Shown here: positions 57,621 to 64,000 of the stretch, piece by piece
Position numbering within the stretch: position 1 is the first letter of the stretch
How the letters are laid out: every line of letters begins with the position of its first letter
NCBI RefSeq assembly: GCF_032062135.1
Contig: NC_092859.1
Coordinates: 25,636,974-25,700,973 of the forward strand
DNA from: Pyxicephalus adspersus
Lineage: Eukaryota; Chordata; Amphibia; Anura; Pyxicephalidae
Length of the DNA stretch: 64,000 nt
Direction: 5' to 3'
Position numbers and translations under genes: made by a program
Notes under the pieces: model-generated
What the model was told of the DNA's origin: nothing
Databases searched by the model: none
Seen by the model: the letters and a program-made list of their open reading frames with translations, nothing else

Positions 57621-57754
57621 TTGTACCTGGGCTTCACCATTATAAAAGGCTCAGTCCATTTAAAACTCATATTTCAGCTTTGGGTAATGCTGGAAAGTTA
57701 TCCCCTGACATATTTAACTTTCTCTAGGAGTAATATTATTTAGATCTCTATGCT

Positions 57755-57905
57755 GAGTTCCTGCCCATAATGATAGGTTCCCACGATCCTTGCAATGAGC
57801 TACCAAGTCTGCACACCTCCTGTGCCTATTATGGGGCCTTCCACCATTCTTACACTTATTTCTGGGGTCTGTACACCTACTGTAACCATTATGTGGTGTT
57901 TCCCC
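57755..57905. repeat. 60-bp tandem repeat, about 2.5 units
   Basis: ctgcacacctcctg (57809) and ctgtacacctactg (57869) are 60 bp apart, each followed by a cattatg(g/t)gg then ttcc(a/c)cc word; units are diverged. Confidence 0.65.
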
Positions 57906-58424
57906 CATACATGCTAAATTTGCTATTTAAAGAATAATATGTAAAATGTTACAAGAGGAGCTTAAACACACAAACGTGCTATAAAGTGTGCAAGAACATT
58001 CTAGGAATTGTACCAGGAAGTTCTCTCTGTTGGAGTATTCAAGACATACAAGAGGTCAGAGGCTGACACAGCTCCCGTGGGTCTACATATAACTTTAATA
58101 TCATTTTTGGTAGAATATATCCACTATAAATGACCCTTTTACAGTCAGCTTTAAATTTCTAAAATTATCAGGGAGAAACAAAATATCCTTTTTTTTTTTT
58201 TGAAGATATGCAAACTTTTTGTCAATTTACGCATTCTAATTGTAAACTGAACACCCAAAGAAAACAGGTTTCGAGGCAGAGTAAGCAGTAAATTATGTCT
58301 AAACCAAAAATATAATAAATTGCACCCTACCAACCCTTCCATCCGATGGCTGCTTTATGTTACCTTTATAGGCATTATTTAGATTCTTTTACCTGACAAT
58401 GGGTACACTAGAAATGGGGAAAGA
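57906..58424. other. AT-rich unique stretch
   Basis: Poly(T) at about 58190-58201; nothing else recognised. Confidence 0.35.
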
Positions 58425-58640
58425 TAATTACACATCTTGGATTACATAAAGACGTATTGTAAGCAGAAACCATTCATGTCATTGGCTCGTACCCTCCGCA
58501 TTCTCAGACTCCACGGTATCGAGTCCGCAGTCCTTACCGAGAACTGTTTCAGTGACTCGTGTCTGGGATGGTTCCGGTCCTTGTACTTCCTTATCAGCAG
58601 GTGCTCAGAATCCCAAGAATTTCTACTAAAAAAGATAACA
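58425..58640. promoter_or_regulatory. Candidate conserved non-coding block
   Basis: A short island with CpGs (58485-58590) in AT-rich DNA. The 87-codon plus frame has no domain. Confidence 0.2.
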
Positions 58641-58949
58641 CAGGAATCTGACTTTGCTCTGAAAATATTTCATTTATTTCTATGTTTACATAAAAAATGA
58701 CTTAATTCATCTCTCATATAATAAATATGGTGAGCTGAGTCCAAAATAGAAATGCCTGAACACACCCTGTGTGCATCTTCCTGTTATGTTATTCAAGTTT
58801 AAGAGTACCTGTCATACTAACGTGATGGAGCCGCCATATTGCATTGTATATTTAGGAAAGGGGACACCATCACTTCACTAGAAATGATAAACTTATAGAA
58901 CAATTAGGGAAAGTTGCCTAGGACTATCTATCTATATAGTGATATCTAT

Positions 58950-58953
58950 TACT

Positions 58954-58985
<32 letters not shown>

Positions 58986-59070
58986 TCCTTTTTATTCTTT
59001 CTTTCCTTTCTTTTCTTTTCTTTTCTTTCTCTTTCTTTCTTTCTTTCTTTCTTTCTTTTTTTTCTTTTCC
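58950..59070 (+). repeat. (CTTT)n microsatellite, imperfect
   Basis: About 120 bases of CTTT/CTTTT repeats; polypurine on the minus strand. Gives spurious Phe/Ser-rich and Lys/Glu-rich frames. Confidence 0.97.
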
Positions 59071-59651
59071 ATTTCTATCTTTTCTTACTCTTCTAAACAC
59101 CAATGTCACCAATGATTAAAGGAACAGATTCCATTAGCCATCAGATCATCAAATGAAGCAGAAATCTTCTAGTTGGACAATCGTCTATAAAGGTATTTAT
59201 ATTTTAAAATAATAATTGTGATGCTGCAATGAGGGTATTTGGGCAATTCTTATTAAGTAATGATCCTCTGTCCCTGTCTCCCAATTTTTCTCCTGCGTAG
59301 TTATCCACAAATTGCCATTTCAGTCCATTTTACACAGTCACGGTCCACTGTAGTCATCATCAATGAAAGCCGCCCTAAAAAATAAAATGCGGCCACAGCT
59401 GGAGCATGTTGACAGGAACTGTCTGTAGGAGATCAGCAGCACTGAGATGCAGCAAAGCTTGAAAATAAAAAGGTGACAACAGGATTTTATTAACAAATGA
59501 TAGAGCAAACTCCATGTCTTTCAGTTAAGGTTTATATCTACTTCAACAATTTATTCTAGGTAATAATTAGTGGTAAGTGAAAATGCCTGAAACTGTTTTT
59601 TCAAAACCTGTCAGAATTTTAAAAATCTTGTTTTAAAATCTTGCTTTAATC
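59071..59651. other. Unique stretch, nothing identified
   Basis: No signal recognised. Confidence 0.35.
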
Positions 59652-59899
59652 CAGCCTTTCAACATGAGGGAACCCCTAAAATAACTATCAGGTCTTTAGG
59701 GAACCCCCTTTTATAATTACTATAGCCACAACTCACAGTATATTAGTAGGGTGGTCAGCCTGGGAAGAATTCCTCTTACATTGCCGGCCAAAGTAAAGAA
59801 TGTCACCCTTACAGATAACCAAAAAGATCATTGTCACCTAAACTAACCTGCGAAGCACAAATTGTTCATTGCTTAAAGAACCCTAGTTGAGAAACATTG
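59652..59899 (+). mobile_element. hAT MITE, family H1, complete
   Basis: Left end cagcctttcaacatgaggga, right end ctagttgagaaacattg. The 8-bp flanks ctttaatc (59644-59651) and cttttatc (59900-59907) match at 7 of 8. The interior order is as at 15588 but uninterrupted. No coding capacity. Confidence 0.9.
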
Positions 59900-59907
59900 C
59901 TTTTATC

Positions 59908-62574
59908 TCTGATCAAGCTAGTAGGAAAACTGGTATAAAAAAACATGGGGGTGTCTGAATTGTAGAACATGACAGTGCCATGTATCAATGCATACTAAAT
60001 GTTAAGCTATTGTACAGTTGACAGTGAGCCCTCTTCTTATGCAACTCTGAAAGCAAAATAAAGAAAATAACAATTCTGTAAAATGTATTCACAGGAGATG
60101 CCTTTAAGCTGTACATGGAGTTACAGAACAGTGTGATCCTCACAAATGGTGTCAGTAACAATTTATTTTAGCATATTTGGATGTATAACTGATTTTTTTA
60201 AATATTATATGGCTTCAAGCAGAACTCCGGCCTTACCATTAGTCTTACACAGTTACAGGCTAACCCTGATTTCACTGCACACTGTGACCTTCTCCTTGGT
60301 ATTTCTGTTCCTGGCCCACTGCTTTCATCTACTGGATTTTAGTTCTTTTAAACAAAATGTGGGTGATACTCGGGGAAGCTCCATTCCTGCAGATTTGTCA
60401 GCTGCACATCCATAATGCACATCTCCCATTCCACCACATCTGAAATATGCTTTATTGGATTGGGATCTGATAACTGTGGCTGACGGTGATATGAGTCCAG
60501 TGAACTCATTGTTATGTTAAGAAACCAGTTTAAAATAATTTGAGTTTTGTGATATTTTTCTGCATCATATCATATCATATCAGAAGATGGGCACAATGTG
60601 GTGGACATGGTCAGTAATGATAATACAATGGTCTGTGACCTTCATACGACACTCAATTCGCCCATAAATAGTCCAAGAAAATATTCAGCACACCATTACA
60701 CCCCTCAAAACAAGGCAGGATGAATCCATACTTTTATTATGTTGATGCCAAATCCTCATCCACATGGTAGAGACCAGGAAATATTTTTCCAATATTTAAT
60801 TGATGAATGTTGTTGAGCCCGTACAAATTATAGCCTCAGGTGACTGTACTCGGCTGACAGGAGTGGCACCTGGAGTGATCTCCGATTGCTGTAGCCCATC
60901 TGCTTCAAGGTTTATTGTGTTGTTTTTCAGTGATTCTCTTTTGTATACCTATCAGCTGGATCCTCTTTGCAATGCAATGCTATTGTTGAATAGACCATAT
61001 TGAAAAGTTTGTTGTATATTATATGTGGTTTAGTGATTTATGTTAGTGTGTGTACAGCCACGTAACTATCACTGCAGAAGATGTGGGGTGTGGAGGGAAT
61101 CTGGAGTCCTGAAAGTTGCAAAAGCAAAGAAAAATAGGGGAAAATACCCTGATTTACAGGGAAAAATAGGTGTTAAAAAGAGCTAGCCATGCATCAATTG
61201 TTGTGCACGGACATTGGTCATTTAAAGGGTTTTTGGGTGTACAGATCTGCGCACATAAGAAAATGTATCCCAGGATTGCAATTCAGAAGATTTGAACATA
61301 GTATGGTAAAGTCAATGCAAACCCTGCTAATAAAATCTCCTGTAAGGTATAACATAGTAAAATCACTTGTAAAGTCTATTTCATGAAAAAAAAATCTAAA
61401 GCTCCTTGTTTGGGCGCTTTGTGTTATGGGGTGACAACATCCTGCCCCTGTCTCTCACAATCTCCTGCCTGTATATCAGCATCCCAAAGGATTCATACTG
61501 ATACACACTGCATATTGCACTGTTGTCACCTTTAAAACAAGAAACCCTGTTAAAAAATTATTGCAGCCAACAGCAATTAGAAAATATGTCCAGGGCCAAA
61601 AAGAAACACACGCGGCCTGTTATCATGGTTATGCGCATTGCCAGGGATTGGCTTTAATGAGGCTGCAGGACATCAGCAGCATTCAGATGGATAAAAAAGA
61701 GTTTTAATACACAGCATTCTACCTACATGACATTCAGATCTGTTCTAATCTCTCTCTATGATTTCCCTATCACAGATGAAGCACATTGTCAATATGGCCC
61801 CTGGGACCCCCCTTCCACCTGGGTCACCCGAACTGAGATCAAATGCTTTGCTGTACATTATGGTTAGCATGGATTCAGGCAAAATTCACATACGTTTAGT
61901 ATGACACCTGAATCACAAATGCTGTGATTTTGGGTTGAGCTGATATCGCCCTAAAACCTCATTCCTATGTATAATACAAGGTTACAATTTACAAGACACA
62001 TCCCTATTCATTCACCTTCCCTCTGCAGCCTGGAGCCTTGTGATGGAAATAATTACTTTTATTTTTTCACTGCAGGACAATATAAACTTTGTTTTCTTTA
62101 GTGACTAGGACAGGACGATACCACCTCCTTCATGTAAGCCGAGCACCTTTCTAAGAGACTGTCCATATGCCGTCACCCCAAATCTTACTCTATGTTCTCC
62201 GGGGATCCACAGGATTTTATGTTCCCAATTTTCTGCCGTAAACCTGTAACAGAATGTTCAATGTATTAGGAACATGGAAATATTTTCATATAATAAAGCG
62301 CTATCAGTAATGAAACCTAGAGAAGGAGAAAAGGTAGCAGAATGTGATCTCCGCTCCTTTCTTTGCTTTAACTCCCAGTGTCAATCTGATATTACAATGC
62401 AGATAGTGTGCATACCATGGCCAGGCAATTTGTATAGTAATAGGTTGTGAAAAGTTTTAAAGTAATATTATAAATGTTGCATAACAGACTAATCCTTTAA
62501 AAATTACAAGCAAAGTGGGAGAACCTTTTATTCTAATAAGACATTCAGGGTTCAGGTACACTTAAAATAAAAAA
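59908..62574. other. Long unique stretch, little identified
   Basis: A short (CATAT)n run lies near 60563-60580. The part at 61400-61680 is GC-balanced. ttcaggtacacttaaa (62540-62556) resembles a TTAA-type MITE end. No coding domain seen in the 89- and 67-codon frames. Confidence 0.3.
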
Positions 62575-63015
62575 AAAAAATCCTTTTCATCTCATGCTTT
62601 ATTATAGACCCAGTGATAACATCACCGAGATTCTGTGCTTTCATATGTAATGCATCATCATATCTGGTGTATGGGGGCCACAGGGTGCCATACATAACTA
62701 ACTCAAGAACCCTCAGCCCAGCACTAGGATGCCTCTTGGAGGGAATAATGCATATTATTTAAAAAAGCTGAATGAGTAGATGTCAGCCCAGAGAAGTGGA
62801 CACTTCTTGGAATAGAAATGCATGCAGAGCACCCTAGGTGACACATTCATGAGATGCTGAACCTCCATTATTTAAAAAACTGAAATGAAAGGGATGGGTC
62901 AGGGACAGTCAGGCTGCAGGGAAATAAGATGCTGGACGGCCTCCAGACAGGAAAATATGGTTTTATCTGACTTGCTGCAGCTTCTAGATACCTCCAGTGT
63001 GCTGTGAAAAGAAGT
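62575..63015 (+). mobile_element. Dispersed repeat X without L2 tail
   Basis: catgctttattatagaccca, ctgtgctttcatatgtaatg, aactcaagaaccctcagccc, agtcaggctgcagggaaata, gatgctggacggcctccaga, ttgctgcagcttcta: the same order as at 44460-45115 but with no L2 3' region between the second and third blocks. Confidence 0.6.
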
Positions 63016-64000
63016 ATGTATTCTCTGTGCAAGGTAGAAGGGAAGGCCAGAGTTTATCTTCAAACATCACCATGTAGCAGCATTAAAGTATTCATTTCAC
63101 TGCCCCAAGCCGGGCTTATATACCCCACTGAGCATACGTTACAAGGTGACCATCTGGGAATCCATGGTGGACTCCAAGAAACAACAATAGTAGAAGTTTT
63201 TTGGCTATGCCGATCATGTCTATTTTGTAATCAAGAGTTAGGGTTATATTTAGTATGGGCTTACCAACAAAGGCAAAAAATATCACATTATCAGCACTGA
63301 GTGGCCCACACATTTGAGACAAATTTCACCAAATCTTCAGCTATAATGGGTTTTGTAATTTTGAAATCAGTTTTCAAAGCCAGCCTTTGCTCAATATCAT
63401 ATCTTTGCACTGGAAAAAAAAGCCAAAAATCTTGCTGAGCTGTTTGCCCCAATACCCCTTTCTTTTTTGATTTTTGATGGTGATTGTATGCCAATCATCT
63501 ACTTGAGAGAGTGGACCTATAATTGACTTTTAAAGTCAGTATAGTTAAACATACAGCATCAAGTTTAGTGTCAGAAAAACTCCACCTTTTATCATCAGAA
63601 ATTCAAAATTAAGGTGTCTGGTGTCTGTGACTTAAATTGAACTTTCCAATGACTTGACAAGACTGCATGAATTCATTCCTGACACGTCACAATATACCAA
63701 TGGTATCCTTTTTTTTTTTTTTTACAAAAGGTCAATTGTGTGGAACTCTGGTGACTTTGTCTAGGCTGACAGGATGTCATCAGTCTGCTGCAGGCAGAAG
63801 AAGGGATTTGCTCAGTCTCTTCTCCTCTAAAGATCAGCTTAATGTAGCAAGAGCTGAGCTGTGTCCAGTGTTTGTGAACGCAGTCACAAACTGCACAAAC
63901 ATCAAGATTTACATCATTATATAATTTCTAAGCTGAGATCCCAGCCACAGTACACCAGCACATTACTTACCATGCATCAATATAATACCTGATACCTGGC
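63016..64000. other. Unique stretch, nothing identified
   Basis: Poly(T) near 63710-63722. Short frames only (up to 98 codons, 63004-63300, partly in repeat X), no domain. Confidence 0.3.

Noticed and set aside
58914..59112. Phe/Ser-rich and Lys/Glu-rich frames
   Set aside because: Translation of the (CTTT)n microsatellite.

Overview
The window reads as vertebrate nuclear DNA from a gene desert or very large intron. Base composition is AT-leaning and CpG is mostly scarce. No convincing protein-coding gene was found: the longest open frames (up to 166 codons) fall in decayed transposons, tandem repeats or non-coding blocks. The repeat content points to an amphibian, most likely a frog and possibly a ranoid. 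The signs are L2-type LINE tails ending in (TTA)n with the 'ggcgctatataaatcc' motif, Tc1-like transposase relics, many hAT and TTAA-flanked non-autonomous elements, and palindromic MITEs that I associate with frog genomes. The species assignment is inference from remembered repeat style, not a database match.

Layout. 0-9.5 kb: a palindromic MITE, a decayed tandem array broken by an AT-rich hairpin segment, a 0.69 kb foldback element, a second palindromic MITE and two copies of a retroelement-like repeat. 10-17 kb: a GC-rich hAT element, a perfect 56-bp tandem duplication, a ~0.6 kb tandem segmental duplication, an L2 LINE 3' end nested inside a hAT element (both target duplications visible) and a TTAA-flanked MITE. 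18-27 kb: mostly unique, with several higher-GC blocks that could be conserved non-coding elements, plus L2 tails and small tandem arrays. 27-36 kb: more MITEs, an interrupted retroelement-like repeat and a ~0.77 kb minisatellite. 37-43 kb: a transposon graveyard with three Tc1-like transposase relics, one of them split by a hAT element. 43-64 kb: two close CTCF-like motifs in opposite orientation, a composite repeat carrying an L2 tail, a MITE split by a hAT element with a perfect 8-bp target duplication, microsatellites, and unique blocks at 47, 50.5, 52.8, 54.6 and 58.5 kb.

No host genes can be said to work together here. The plausible host function is regulatory: the unique higher-GC blocks contain motifs for common transcription factors but no stable reading frame, as expected of a regulatory landscape. 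This cannot be confirmed without cross-species alignment. Boundaries of decayed repeats are approximate. Where target duplications or terminal inverted repeats are visible, boundaries are given to the base. No new biochemical system was found. The best leads are the duplicated 0.6 kb block, the CTCF-like pair, the composite L2-bearing repeat family and the foldback element.
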